64,000 bases of DNA, from assembly GCF_000282315.2 (NCBI RefSeq), contig NZ_AKJN02000011.1:124001-188000 (forward strand), given 5' to 3'. The notes under the pieces were generated by a model. The model ran no database searches and had not been told where the DNA came from. It worked only from the letters and a program-made list of their open reading frames with translations. This DNA is from Pseudomonas sp. GM41(2012) (GTDB lineage: Bacteria; Pseudomonadota; Gammaproteobacteria; Pseudomonadales; Pseudomonadaceae). The translations under genes were made by a program, and so were the position numbers. Below, one piece after another: positions 42,716 through 51,864 of this stretch; the stretch's first letter is position 1; every line of letters begins with the position of its first letter.

Positions 42716-45463
42716 ATGCAAGCCTTGACGATGGGAATGCACCACAAAACACCCGGATTGTCCGTTGTCGACCCGCGTGGTCTGCCGATCCGTTCGGTTG
42801 ATTATTGGCGTGAGGTCGAAGGTGACCCCACTCAGGCACGCATCAGCCGCACCTTTTATGATGCCGCAGGACGTGCCGTTGAACAGTGGGATCCACGGCT
42901 TTGGGCGCTGCAAGAAGAAGAGCTGTTGAGGCGCGCCAACCTCACGACGGTGTTTTCGCTGTCGGGTAACGCGCTGTTCATTGACAGCGTCGATGCCGGT
43001 TGGCAGCTCAGCCTGCCAGGTCTGGGCAATGAGTTGTTGCTGGGGTGGGACAGTCGAGATACGCGCCGTGAGATTGAGTACGACGACCTGCTTCGTCCGT
43101 TGGTGGTGTTCGAGCAAGGCGCGACCGAGCCGCGAAGGGCGGTTGAACGCATGGCCTATGGCGGTCCCGATGATGGCGTCCGGAATCAATGCGGACAGTT
43201 GATCCGTCATGACGACCCCGCAGGGACGGTGCTGTTCGAGGCGTTTTCAATTACCGGCCAATGCGTGAAGCAAGTCCGTCACTTCACCCTGGACCCTGTT
43301 GCATCTGACTGGCCGGCGTTGGAAGCCGATCGCCAGCGACTGCTTGAGCCGGGTGAGGGCGCCGCTTCGACGTGGAGCTTCGGCCCGCTGAATGATGTGC
43401 TGGAACAGGTCGATGCCAAGGACAACCGCCAGGTCTTCAGCCTGACCCTTGACGGTCGCTTGCGTGAGACGCGTCTGCAACTTCACGGACTGAGCACCTG
43501 GCAATTGCTGGTCAGCGATATCCAGTACAACGCCGAGGGGCAGGTGACGCACGAAACCGCCGGCAACCATGTACAAACAACTCTCCTTTACCGCGCTGAA
43601 GACGGTCTTTTGATGGAGCGCCGGGCACAGGACGCGAGTGCCCGGTGGTTGCAGCACTTGATCTACGACTATGACCGGACGGGCAATGTCCTCAGCATTG
43701 AGGACAAGGCACTGCCGGTGCGTTACTTCAACAACCAGCGTATCGATCCGGTTAGTCGCTTTATCTACGACAGCCTTTACCAATTGATCGATGCGTTTGG
43801 CTGGGAGGCGGGCAGCGCCAATCAGGGACCGGAATCCGTGGGACGGGCTGACTCGGCGGCGGTCAGCAACTATCACCAGACCTACAGTTACGACGAAAGC
43901 GGCAACCTGCTGAAGCTGACGCATGTCGGGGCGCAGAGTCCGGGGCGTGAACTGAAGGCGGCGCGATACAGCAACCGCTGCCTGCCCTGGCGCAACGGCG
44001 TACCGCCCACCGAAGAAGCAATCGCCGCTGCGTTCGATGCCAAGGGCAATTTGCTGGAGCTGGATCAGGGACGGTTTTTGACGTGGGACCTGCGTAACCA
44101 GTTGGAATCGGTCAGTCCGGTGGAGCGCGCTTCCGGGCGCAATGACCGGGAGTCCTATGTCTATGATGGCGGTGGCCAGCGCGTGCGCAAAATCCGCTCA
44201 CTGAACACCAATGCCCGAACCGTGGTGGCCGAAGTACGTTATTTACCGGGGGTGGAAATTCGCACCGACAGCGGCACCGGAAAGGTGCTGGAGGTCATCA
44301 CCGCGCAGGCCGGGCTCAACAGTGTTCGGGTGCTGCATTGGGAAACCGATCCGCCGCCCGGCGTGACCAACGATCAGTACCGTTACAACCTGGTTGATCT
44401 TCTGAACTCCTGCACCCTGGAGCTCACCGATGATGCGCGAGTCATCAGTCAGGAAACTTATTACCCCTTTGGTGCAACCGCCTGGTCTGCCAGCCCGAAC
44501 GACACCGATGGGGATTACAAAACCGTTCGCTATTCGGGTAAAGAGCGGGATGCGACGGGGCTCTATTACTATGGGTTTCGGTACTACATACCGTGGTTGC
44601 AGCGCTGGCTGAATCCCGATCCTGCGGTGGATATTGATGGATTGAATCTGTTCTCGATGGTGCTGAACAACCCAATGACGTTTATTGATTCATTCGGCCT
44701 GCAAGGTGATGAAGTCGGGAGCTACGAAATCAACCTCGGCACGCTTCAGCGGATGGGATTGAAGGCCAAGGCAATGGTCGCAAAAGTCGCGGTATTTGAC
44801 GATAAAACCAAGGCGTTTAAAACCAGCTCCAAATTCAAAGCGGTGGAAGCGGGCGTGGACACCAAGTACGCCTTTGGCAAAGATGAGTTGAAACGCAGCT
44901 TGCTGGATTACAAAAGTGTGTACAGGCAAGCCTTAGGGATGTTTCCGGCCAGATCGGAAGAGGCCCAGAAGAATCTTGAATTAGGAGAAACACTCTCATC
45001 TTGGATGGCGGAGTTGGTGGAGGAGAGGTTTCAGAATCCCTGGATTGACGAGCCGGATCCAGGAAGTGCCGAGCCAAAAATAATATACGAGGACAGGTTC
45101 TTTGCGATTCTGAAAAAAGAGGACAAGCTGAAAGCTGCCGGAACCAGGCAAATTTACGCAATCGCCGCGATTTCCACCACTACGATTAAGGGGGGGGCCA
45201 GTAATGATAATTATGTTGAGGCGGAAGTGGATATTTTGGTGGCCAACCCCGCCTCCCAGCTGAAGCCAGACGAACTGAAAGAGGCCGTGAACGCCGAGCT
45301 GATATCGAAAAACATCTCTAATGTACGAGGCGTGGGCAACTTTCTGACACTCAAGTCTTTGAACAGGATAAACAAGACCAGTAAGTTGGTACAAATCACT
45401 ACTACAGCGATCAACCCACGATCAGCGGCCATTGCCTCGAGATCTGGCGCCAAATTGACGTGA
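42716..45463 (+). CDS. TccC-like RHS toxin with variable C-terminal domain (possible GNAT fold)
   Basis: A 915-residue RHS protein of the insecticidal-toxin TccC type: start HKTPGLSVVDPRGLPIRSVDYWRE, RHS/YD repeats across residues 40-600, and the core RYSGKERDATGLYYYGFRYY...WLNPDP ending near residue 662 (IDSFGL). The last ~250 residues are the variable effector. Its final part reads EVDILVANP, RGVGNFLTLKSLNRI, then VQITTTAINPRSAAIASRSGAKL, which looks to me like strand 4, motif A and strand 5/helix of a GNAT acetyltransferase. No TcA or TcB gene and no immunity-like gene are adjacent, so it is an orphan C component. The effector end is less GC-rich than the core. Confidence 0.85.
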   Translation: MQALTMGMHHKTPGLSVVDPRGLPIRSVDYWREVEGDPTQARISRTFYDAAGRAVEQWDPRLWALQEEELLRRANLTTVFSLSGNALFIDSVDAGWQLSLPGLGNELLLGWDSRDTRREIEYDDLLRPLVVFEQGATEPRRAVERMAYGGPDDGVRNQCGQLIRHDDPAGTVLFEAFSITGQCVKQVRHFTLDPVASDWPALEADRQRLLEPGEGAASTWSFGPLNDVLEQVDAKDNRQVFSLTLDGRLRETRLQLHGLSTWQLLVSDIQYNAEGQVTHETAGNHVQTTLLYRAEDGLLMERRAQDASARWLQHLIYDYDRTGNVLSIEDKALPVRYFNNQRIDPVSRFIYDSLYQLIDAFGWEAGSANQGPESVGRADSAAVSNYHQTYSYDESGNLLKLTHVGAQSPGRELKAARYSNRCLPWRNGVPPTEEAIAAAFDAKGNLLELDQGRFLTWDLRNQLESVSPVERASGRNDRESYVYDGGGQRVRKIRSLNTNARTVVAEVRYLPGVEIRTDSGTGKVLEVITAQAGLNSVRVLHWETDPPPGVTNDQYRYNLVDLLNSCTLELTDDARVISQETYYPFGATAWSASPNDTDGDYKTVRYSGKERDATGLYYYGFRYYIPWLQRWLNPDPAVDIDGLNLFSMVLNNPMTFIDSFGLQGDEVGSYEINLGTLQRMGLKAKAMVAKVAVFDDKTKAFKTSSKFKAVEAGVDTKYAFGKDELKRSLLDYKSVYRQALGMFPARSEEAQKNLELGETLSSWMAELVEERFQNPWIDEPDPGSAEPKIIYEDRFFAILKKEDKLKAAGTRQIYAIAAISTTTIKGGASNDNYVEAEVDILVANPASQLKPDELKEAVNAELISKNISNVRGVGNFLTLKSLNRINKTSKLVQITTTAINPRSAAIASRSGAKLT

Positions 45464-45464
45464 T

Positions 45465-45528
45465 AAAAAAGCCCCCACCCAACCCGCTGCGGATAGGGAA
45501 ACGCAGCGGGTCGGGCGGGGGCTTCTTG
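45465..45528. terminator. Long bidirectional terminator between the toxin and algA
   Basis: GCCCCCACCCAACCCGCTGCG pairs across a short loop with CGCAGCGGGTCGGGCGGGGGC (45471-45522). AAAAAA on the left gives a U-run to the minus-strand algA transcript, and TTCTTGT on the right serves the toxin gene. Confidence 0.88.
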
Positions 45529-45541
45529 TGTTACAGATCAA

Positions 45542-46993
45542 TCACTGCGCGATGGTTTTCACCGACACGCCGCGTTCGATCGGGTTGGAGCGACCGTAGA
45601 TATCTTCAAACCGCTCGATATCGTCTTCGCCCAGGTAGCTGCCCGATTGCACTTCGATGATTTCCAGCGAGATCTTGCCCGGATTGCGCAAGCGGTGGAC
45701 CGAGGCGATCGGGATGTAGGTCGACTGGTTTTCAGTGAGCAGGAACACGTTTTCGTCGCAGGTCACTTCAGCAGTGCCGCTGACTACGATCCAGTGTTCG
45801 GCGCGGTGGTGGTGCATTTGCAGCGACAGGCACGCGCCCGGTTTGACCGAGATGCGCTTGACCTGGAAGCGGCCGCCCATGTCCACCGAGTCGTAGGAAC
45901 CCCAAGGACGATAGACTTCGCAGTGCGTCTGGGTTTCGCTGCGGCCCAGCTCGTTGAGGGTGTTGACCATCTGTTTCACGCCTTGGACCTTGTCCTTGTG
46001 GGCGATCATCATGGCGTCCTTGGTTTCGACGACCACGATGTTTTCCAGGCCGATCACCGACACCAGTTTGCCGTTGCCGTGGATCATGCAGTTTTTGCTG
46101 TCCTGGATGACCACATCGCCTTTGGTGACGTTGCCGTTGGCGTCTTTTTCATTCACTTCCCACAACGACGACCAGCAGCCGACATCGCTCCAGCCCGCGG
46201 TGAGCGGTACAACGCAGGCGCGCTGGGTTTTTTCCATCACCGAGTAATCGATGGAATTGTCCGGGCAGCAAGCGAAGGTGGCGGAGTCGATGTCGACGGT
46301 GTCGGCATCCTGCTCGCTACGTTCCAGGGTCAGCACGCAGGTGTCGTAGATGTCCGGATCGTGTTTTTTCAGCTCTTCGAGGAAACGGCTGGCACGGAAC
46401 AGGAACATGCCGCTGTTCCAGAAGTAACCGCCGGATTCGACGAACTCGGTGGCGCGCTTCACGTCCGGTTTTTCGACGAAATGCGAGACGCGGCTGACAC
46501 CTTCGGGCAGCAGCGAATCATTGGCCGACTTGATGTAGCCGTAGCCGGTTTCCGGTTTGGTGGCCGGTACGCCGAACAGCACCATTTCGCCGTTTTCTGC
46601 AGCGACCGTGGCCAGGGCCAGCGCGCGTTGCAGGGCTTTCTGATCTTCCAGCACGTGGTCGGCTGGCAGCACCAACATCAATTCGTCGCGACCTTCGTTG
46701 ACCAGCATCAGTGCGGTCAAGGCCACGGCTGGCGCGGTGTTGCGGCCGAACGGTTCCATCAGGATGCGCTGCACGTCCAGTTTACGGGCGGCCAGTTGCT
46801 CGTTGACGATGAAACGGTGTTCCTTGTTGCAGACCACGATGGGGGTGTCCATGCCTTCGAACACCAGGCGTTCCAGGGTTTGCTGGAACAACGTTTGTTC
46901 GCCGGTCAGGGCGAGGAATTGCTTAGGGAATTGCTTACGCGAAAGCGGCCAAAGACGTGAGCCACTACCACCTGACAAGATCACCGGAATCAT
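45542..46993 (-). CDS. algA: Bifunctional phosphomannose isomerase / GDP-mannose pyrophosphorylase
   Basis: A 483-residue enzyme that supplies GDP-mannose for alginate. The N-terminal nucleotidyltransferase has GGSGSRLWPLSRKQFPKQF (about residues 8-26) and FVEKPD. The C-terminal cupin isomerase has KPGACLSLQMHHHRAEHW with metal-binding His residues (about 405-425). A strong AAGGAGTAACAAC precedes the ATG. It is the last gene of the alginate operon; the 106-bp gap to algF contains a perfect hairpin, and a strong terminator follows. Confidence 0.97.
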   Translation of the reverse strand: MIPVILSGGSGSRLWPLSRKQFPKQFLALTGEQTLFQQTLERLVFEGMDTPIVVCNKEHRFIVNEQLAARKLDVQRILMEPFGRNTAPAVALTALMLVNEGRDELMLVLPADHVLEDQKALQRALALATVAAENGEMVLFGVPATKPETGYGYIKSANDSLLPEGVSRVSHFVEKPDVKRATEFVESGGYFWNSGMFLFRASRFLEELKKHDPDIYDTCVLTLERSEQDADTVDIDSATFACCPDNSIDYSVMEKTQRACVVPLTAGWSDVGCWSSLWEVNEKDANGNVTKGDVVIQDSKNCMIHGNGKLVSVIGLENIVVVETKDAMMIAHKDKVQGVKQMVNTLNELGRSETQTHCEVYRPWGSYDSVDMGGRFQVKRISVKPGACLSLQMHHHRAEHWIVVSGTAEVTCDENVFLLTENQSTYIPIASVHRLRNPGKISLEIIEVQSGSYLGEDDIERFEDIYGRSNPIERGVSVKTIAQ

Positions 46994-47068
46994 GTTGTTA
47001 CTCCTTGAAAATCGTATGGGTCAGAGCTACTGCGTTCTGTCGTTTCACTCTTGTTCTTATTCCGTGTC

Positions 47069-47090
47069 CGGGTAGCCCGTGGGCTACCCG
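47069..47090 (-). promoter_or_regulatory. Perfect hairpin in the algF-algA gap
   Basis: CGGGTAGCCC / GGGCTACCCG, 10-bp arms with a 2-nt loop, inside the operon just after the algF stop. It has no U-run, so it is more likely an mRNA-stability or attenuation element than a full terminator. Confidence 0.65.
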
Positions 47091-47099
47091 ACAAAATGA

Positions 47100-47753
47100 T
47101 TAGCGCGTCGAAACCGGGCGTTTTACCCAGACTGGCGCCAGGCTGCTGCCGCTGCCGGTCACATACAGCACGGCGGCTTCACCGCGTTCCAGGGCAACCG
47201 GTTTCACGTCGCCGACTTTCTTGTCGCCATCGTATAGCGCCAGGCTGACTTTGACGGGGTTGATTTCACGTTCGCCACGGCCCTTGGCGGCCACGGTCGG
47301 GACCACTTCGGTCTTGCCGTCAGCGGTTTTCAGAGTCAGGGCCTTGTCGCTGAGGTTCTGCATGCGAACCAGGGATTTTTGCTTGTTTTTGAACGGCGGC
47401 TCTTCGATCAGTTGCGGTGCGCCGCTGGCGTTGTTGACCAGGGTGTAATAGTGATCACCGGCCAGTTTCACCGGCAGGGACTGGCTACCGATCTTGGCGC
47501 TGTAGTCGCCGCCCGGCATGAAGCTGAAGTCAGTGCTGGACAGCGGCGCGACTTCGGCCAGGTTGGTGGTGCCGACGGTGGCGCTGACTTCAGCGTTACT
47601 GGCGTTGTAGACACGTACGAAGCTCGAACCTTTCGGTGCAGTCGGGCCGTAGAGTGCGGCGTCGCCAGCGAAGGCGGACATCGACAGAACGCTCATGCCT
47701 GCAACGAGTGCGAAGGTCTTGGCGAGACGGCGAGGAGTAGTAGTGAAAGTCAT
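47100..47753 (-). CDS. algF: Alginate O-acetylation protein AlgF
   Basis: A 217-residue periplasmic protein with a signal peptide (TFALVAGMSVLSMSAFAGDA, cut near residue 29) and two beta-rich domains, as in AlgF. It works with AlgI and AlgJ to pass acetyl groups to AlgX. It lies 14 bp after algJ in the same operon. It has no catalytic motif of its own. Confidence 0.96.
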   Translation of the reverse strand: MTFTTTPRRLAKTFALVAGMSVLSMSAFAGDAALYGPTAPKGSSFVRVYNASNAEVSATVGTTNLAEVAPLSSTDFSFMPGGDYSAKIGSQSLPVKLAGDHYYTLVNNASGAPQLIEEPPFKNKQKSLVRMQNLSDKALTLKTADGKTEVVPTVAAKGRGEREINPVKVSLALYDGDKKVGDVKPVALERGEAAVLYVTGSGSSLAPVWVKRPVSTR

Positions 47754-47767
47754 GGTGTACCTCTCTT

Positions 47768-48943
47768 TCAGTTTTGCGCCCGGTCGGGCGTCTCGGATTT
47801 AGTGTTTGCTGCTACGTTTTGTTGGTTTACGCCGGCTTCTTTGAGCTCTGCGACCCACTGCGGGTCGGCGTCACCGATTTCGTTGTTCACAGGCAGATAA
47901 CGTTCAGGAAACTCCCAGATCAGCACCTGTGGCGGGCTGTTCTTGAAAGCATCACTTTTCAGATAGCTGAGCATCGGCAGAATCGGGCCGTGGCCGTCTT
48001 CGGCGTAATTGACCACGTCGCTGTTCAGCGCTTGTTTCAGCGCACCGACGAAGTTCCAGTTGGGGTTGGCGCTGTAGCTGGTGCCGATCAGGGCCACCGG
48101 CACTTCAGTGTTGGCGAACAGGGCGTCATCGCCGCCAGCCTGGTCTTGCGCCGCAACGGTGTTGCGCTTCTGCAACGGCTCAGTCTTGGGCATCAGGTTT
48201 TCGAACAGCGGGTCCAGCGGCAGGAACAACCGCAGGTCGCCCTTGTGAGTCACCTTCTCCGCAGGTTCAGTGACGAAGTGTTGTGGCTCGCCGCTCAGCG
48301 GGGCTTTTTCGGCGATGGTTTTGGCCAGGGTCTCGGCAGCGATTTGCGCGCCTTCCGGGGTCCAGTGAGTGTCGGTGCGCAGGAACACTTGCTGACCGTC
48401 CAGCTTGGCCTTCAGCATCGGGCCGAACAGGTCGGGAGCGAGGATCTTGTTGGCCGCCACATGAGCGTGGAAGTCCTCATAGAGGTTGGCGTGGATGCTC
48501 GAAGGCTTCACTTCACCCAGGTGTTCCGGGTACAGGCGAGTCTTGGCCGGCACGATCGCCATGACCAGTTTCACGCCTTTGGCCTTCAGTTCCTGGCGTA
48601 CGCCTTCAACCAGCGCGTAGTTGCCTTGCAGGTTCAGCTCTTCGTTGACGATCGGGTTGAATTCCTCATCGCTGTACAACCACTGATCGCGGCCGAGCAC
48701 GACGCCCGGACGACCTTCGTTGAACAGTTTGAAATCCAGCGCAGCCCAAAGGTTGGTACCCAGGCGCTTGATCGGGAACTCGTCGTCGTAGTGCGTCTCC
48801 ACGGCTTTGGTCCAGCGGCCGTTGAGCACCGTCGTTTCAGCCGAGGTGCTGAAGCCGAGGAAGCTGCGCGTGGACCACAGGCCCAGGACTAACAGCGTCA
48901 CCATGAACAGGCCGATGTAGAGGATGCGTAATGAGCGGGTCAT
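47768..48943 (-). CDS. algJ: Alginate O-acetyltransferase AlgJ
   Basis: A 391-residue periplasmic SGNH-like acetylesterase/transferase tethered by an N-terminal helix (ILYIGLFMVTLLVLGLWS). The catalytic DTHW motif is near residue 192 and the Ser in GTSYS near 293. It carries acetyl groups between AlgI and AlgX. It is 11 bp after algI. Confidence 0.96.
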   Translation of the reverse strand: MTRSLRILYIGLFMVTLLVLGLWSTRSFLGFSTSAETTVLNGRWTKAVETHYDDEFPIKRLGTNLWAALDFKLFNEGRPGVVLGRDQWLYSDEEFNPIVNEELNLQGNYALVEGVRQELKAKGVKLVMAIVPAKTRLYPEHLGEVKPSSIHANLYEDFHAHVAANKILAPDLFGPMLKAKLDGQQVFLRTDTHWTPEGAQIAAETLAKTIAEKAPLSGEPQHFVTEPAEKVTHKGDLRLFLPLDPLFENLMPKTEPLQKRNTVAAQDQAGGDDALFANTEVPVALIGTSYSANPNWNFVGALKQALNSDVVNYAEDGHGPILPMLSYLKSDAFKNSPPQVLIWEFPERYLPVNNEIGDADPQWVAELKEAGVNQQNVAANTKSETPDRAQN

Positions 48944-48954
48944 AGTCAGATCCC

Positions 48955-50520
48955 TCAGAACTGGAAGTAAAGGAACGGCGAGAAGCTTTGCGCCGAGAGT
49001 TTGAAAATCGAGGCGATGAACAGCACCAGTACCAGCGTGCGCATCACGTAACGAGACCAGTCCGCCGTCCAGTAGGCCGGTTGCACAGTCGCTTCAACGC
49101 CGACGGTGTAGCCAGGCTGGTGGATGCTGCCCGGGTTGTCGCCCGGTACGGCCTTGATCATTCCAGGAGTCGCGGCAGCCGGGCCATCGGCCTCGACGTT
49201 CACAACAGGCTTGGTTTTCTCAGGCGGCAGGTTGCTGTAGAAGTCACGAATGCCGAAGAACGCCAGGGTCATGTAAGCCACCACCAGGGTCGCCACTTGC
49301 AGGCCGGTGAGGCTGGCCGCGTTGAGTTCCGACAGTGACCATTCGCCGAAGCTGAACATCGCGCCGTACATACGACCGGCGACGTGAAGGTTTTCCGAGC
49401 GGAAGATCACCCAGCCCATGACCACGAGCAGGAAAGTCAGCGCCCAGCGGATCGGGTTGATGCTGCGCGGCGAGGTGTTCAGGCCCAGCGCTTTTTCGAT
49501 CGCCAGCCACATGCCGTGCCACGCACCCCAGACGATGTAGGTGATGTTCGCGCCGTGCCACAGACCACCAAGCAGCATGGTCAGGAACAGGTTGCGATAG
49601 GTCATCAGCGTACCTTTACGGTTACCGCCCAGCGTGATGTACAGGTAGTCACGCAACCAGGTGGACAGGCTGATGTGCCAGCGACGCCAGAACTCGGTGA
49701 TCGACTGGCTGATGTACGGCTGTTTGAAGTTTTCCATGAAGCGGAAACCCATCATCAAGCCCAGGCCGATGGCCATGTCGCTGTAACCGGAGAAGTCGAA
49801 ATACAGCTGCGCGGTGTAGGCCAGCGCGCCGAGCCAGGCATCGCCCGTGGTCGGGTTCTGCAAGGCGAAGCAATGGTCGGCCACGACCGCCAGGGTGTCG
49901 GCGATGAAGACCTTCTTGATGAAGCCCTGCATGAATCGCGTCGCACCTTCGGAGAACTTGTCGAGGGTGTGGGTACGATTGTTGAACTGGTCGGCGAGAT
50001 CGCGGAAGCGCAACACCGGACCGGCGATCAGGTGCGGGAAGATCGCCACGAACGCGGCAAAGTCGATCAGGTTGCGAGTCGCCGGCGTGTCACCACGGTA
50101 GACGTCGATGATGTAGCTGATGGACTCGAAGATGTAGAACGAGATCCCGATCGGCAACAGCACGTGGGTCAGGATGAACGGCGACAGACCGACGGAGGTC
50201 ATCATCGCGTTGATGCTGTCGACGCCGAAGTTGGCGTACTTGAAGTAGCCGAGAACGCACAGGTCGACGGCCACGCCCAGGAGCAACCAGCGTTGTGCCG
50301 GTTTGGTCCGAACGCCTGCGGCACCGACTTTGAGGCCGATCCAGTAGTTCCACAGCGTGACGGCTGCGAACAGCGCAAGGAAGTCCACACGCCACCAGGC
50401 ATAGAACACGTAGCTGGCGATCAGCAGCAGCAGGTTGCGATAGCGAATTCCGCTTAAGTAGTACATGCCGAGAAAGATCGGCAAGAACAAAAACAGGAAC
50501 ACGTTGGATGAAAATACCAT
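48955..50520 (-). CDS. algI: Membrane-bound O-acyltransferase AlgI
   Basis: A 521-residue inner-membrane MBOAT protein that moves acetyl groups across the membrane for alginate acetylation. The MBOAT signature WRRWHISLSTWLRDYLYITLGG is followed by the essential His in GGLWHGANITYIVWGAWHG, near residue 322. The ATG at 50520 was chosen because the family starts MVFSSNVFLFLFLP; an in-frame start at 50544 adds 8 residues. A 212-bp gap with a REP separates it from algL. Confidence 0.96.
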   Translation of the reverse strand: MVFSSNVFLFLFLPIFLGMYYLSGIRYRNLLLLIASYVFYAWWRVDFLALFAAVTLWNYWIGLKVGAAGVRTKPAQRWLLLGVAVDLCVLGYFKYANFGVDSINAMMTSVGLSPFILTHVLLPIGISFYIFESISYIIDVYRGDTPATRNLIDFAAFVAIFPHLIAGPVLRFRDLADQFNNRTHTLDKFSEGATRFMQGFIKKVFIADTLAVVADHCFALQNPTTGDAWLGALAYTAQLYFDFSGYSDMAIGLGLMMGFRFMENFKQPYISQSITEFWRRWHISLSTWLRDYLYITLGGNRKGTLMTYRNLFLTMLLGGLWHGANITYIVWGAWHGMWLAIEKALGLNTSPRSINPIRWALTFLLVVMGWVIFRSENLHVAGRMYGAMFSFGEWSLSELNAASLTGLQVATLVVAYMTLAFFGIRDFYSNLPPEKTKPVVNVEADGPAAATPGMIKAVPGDNPGSIHQPGYTVGVEATVQPAYWTADWSRYVMRTLVLVLFIASIFKLSAQSFSPFLYFQF

Positions 50521-50621
50521 CCCGGTCTCTCCATGTTTAACCAACAGTCAAGGGCCGCAGCCCCCCCAAACCCCCCATCGAAAAACCGGGGGAATATCAC
50601 TCAATTCAAATCTTGCACTGA

Positions 50622-50719
50622 CCCTGTAGGAGCCGAGCTTGCTCGCGATTGCGGTCTGACATTCAACATCGATGTCGACTGACACTCAGTCATCGCGAGC
50701 AAGCTCGGCTCCTACAGGT
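50622..50719. repeat. REP doublet inside the alginate operon
   Basis: CCTGTAGGAGCCGAGCTTGC and its inverted partner GCAAGCTCGGCTCCTACAGG match over the full 20 bases. It lies between algL and algI, transcribed with the operon. Confidence 0.9.
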
Positions 50720-50732
50720 TTTGCGTTTGGCT

Positions 50733-51857
50733 CTAGGAGCCTTTTTTGCCTTTTTCGTTGGCCGGGTCGTAGACCTTGGTCAGGTCACCCCCGAGACGGA
50801 AGGTCTTGAACGGCTGCATCTCGTGCTTTTTCTCGAGCACATCCGGCGAGCAGGTGTAGAGCGAGCAGAACGGTTCGAGCCAGGCGAATTTCGAGTCGAC
50901 CTTCAGGTCGGTCATGTCCTGTTCCTTACCGTTCTTCTCCTCGAATTCTTCCGGGTCTTTGACACCCGCGAGCACTCGATCACCCAGGCGTTTCAATGCG
51001 CCGTTGTTTTCCTGACGCAAGTCCACACCGTTGACCTGAGCGAAACTGGCGATCATCGCCAGTGGCGGCAGGGCGTAGTTGTGGTAGGCGAGGGCGCGTT
51101 GCTGGCGCTTGAGTTCGTTGGGCAGGTAACCCTGGGCGTCGATTTGATTGGCGCCGACCTTGAATTCCTTCACCGACCAGTCGAACAGGTCGCGACGGTT
51201 GGTGGCGATGGACGTTGCCATCACCGACCAGGCGGCCCAGTACGAATGGTTGTTGGTTTGTTCCAGCGGCAAGTTGTCCCAGTCGCTGACTACCTGATCG
51301 GCCAACTTGTTGAACCAGGCTTCAATCAACTGCGATTCTTGCGGATGATTCGCCAGCGGATGGGAGTCGGAAAACTTCAGGCGAATGTACGAAGACGCCA
51401 TGCTGCCCAAGGCCCATTTGCGCATCGACTTGCCGGTGTGGTTGAAGTCCTTGGACATCAACGCATCGGCCTTGGCCCAGGCGGTCAACCAGTTCAGCGT
51501 GCATTCAAGTTGTTCCGGACGACCGTCACGCATGAACTGCATCACGCGCTTGCTGGTGCCGCGTTCCAGTTTGGTGATGTCGGCGGTGCTGTCACGAAAG
51601 GCTTTTTCCGATGCCTCGTTCAGGGTCGAACGGGCCTTGTCGGAACCTTCGTATTTGCTGCGAAATTGCAGCGAGCCGGTGTACGGCGTCGGCATCGCAT
51701 CACAGCCTTCGCTCTTGTCGCCGGTTTTGACTTTTTCAATCGGCGCGAAATAACCCTGGGGTGGACGCAGGGGCGCGGCGGCCTGGGTGGCTCCGGCGAA
51801 CATCGCCAGAGTCAGCAGGGACGGTGCGATCAATCTTTTCAAAGTTCGGGTTTGCAT
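50733..51857 (-). CDS. algL: Poly(beta-D-mannuronate) lyase
   Basis: A 374-residue periplasmic PL5 alginate lyase that clears misdirected polymer during export. A signal peptide (LIAPSLLTLAMFAGATQAAA) is followed by an (alpha/alpha) toroid with the catalytic NNHSYW motif near residue 200. The ATG at 51857 follows the algX stop by 7 bp; the upstream open frame to 52025 overlaps algX and is not coding. Confidence 0.96.
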   Translation of the reverse strand: MQTRTLKRLIAPSLLTLAMFAGATQAAAPLRPPQGYFAPIEKVKTGDKSEGCDAMPTPYTGSLQFRSKYEGSDKARSTLNEASEKAFRDSTADITKLERGTSKRVMQFMRDGRPEQLECTLNWLTAWAKADALMSKDFNHTGKSMRKWALGSMASSYIRLKFSDSHPLANHPQESQLIEAWFNKLADQVVSDWDNLPLEQTNNHSYWAAWSVMATSIATNRRDLFDWSVKEFKVGANQIDAQGYLPNELKRQQRALAYHNYALPPLAMIASFAQVNGVDLRQENNGALKRLGDRVLAGVKDPEEFEEKNGKEQDMTDLKVDSKFAWLEPFCSLYTCSPDVLEKKHEMQPFKTFRLGGDLTKVYDPANEKGKKGS

Positions 51858-51864
51858 AGTTGCC

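Noticed and set aside
45647..46960. 437-residue plus-strand frame across algA
   Set aside because: Antisense to algA; rich in His/Gln/Asp/Val with no fold pattern.
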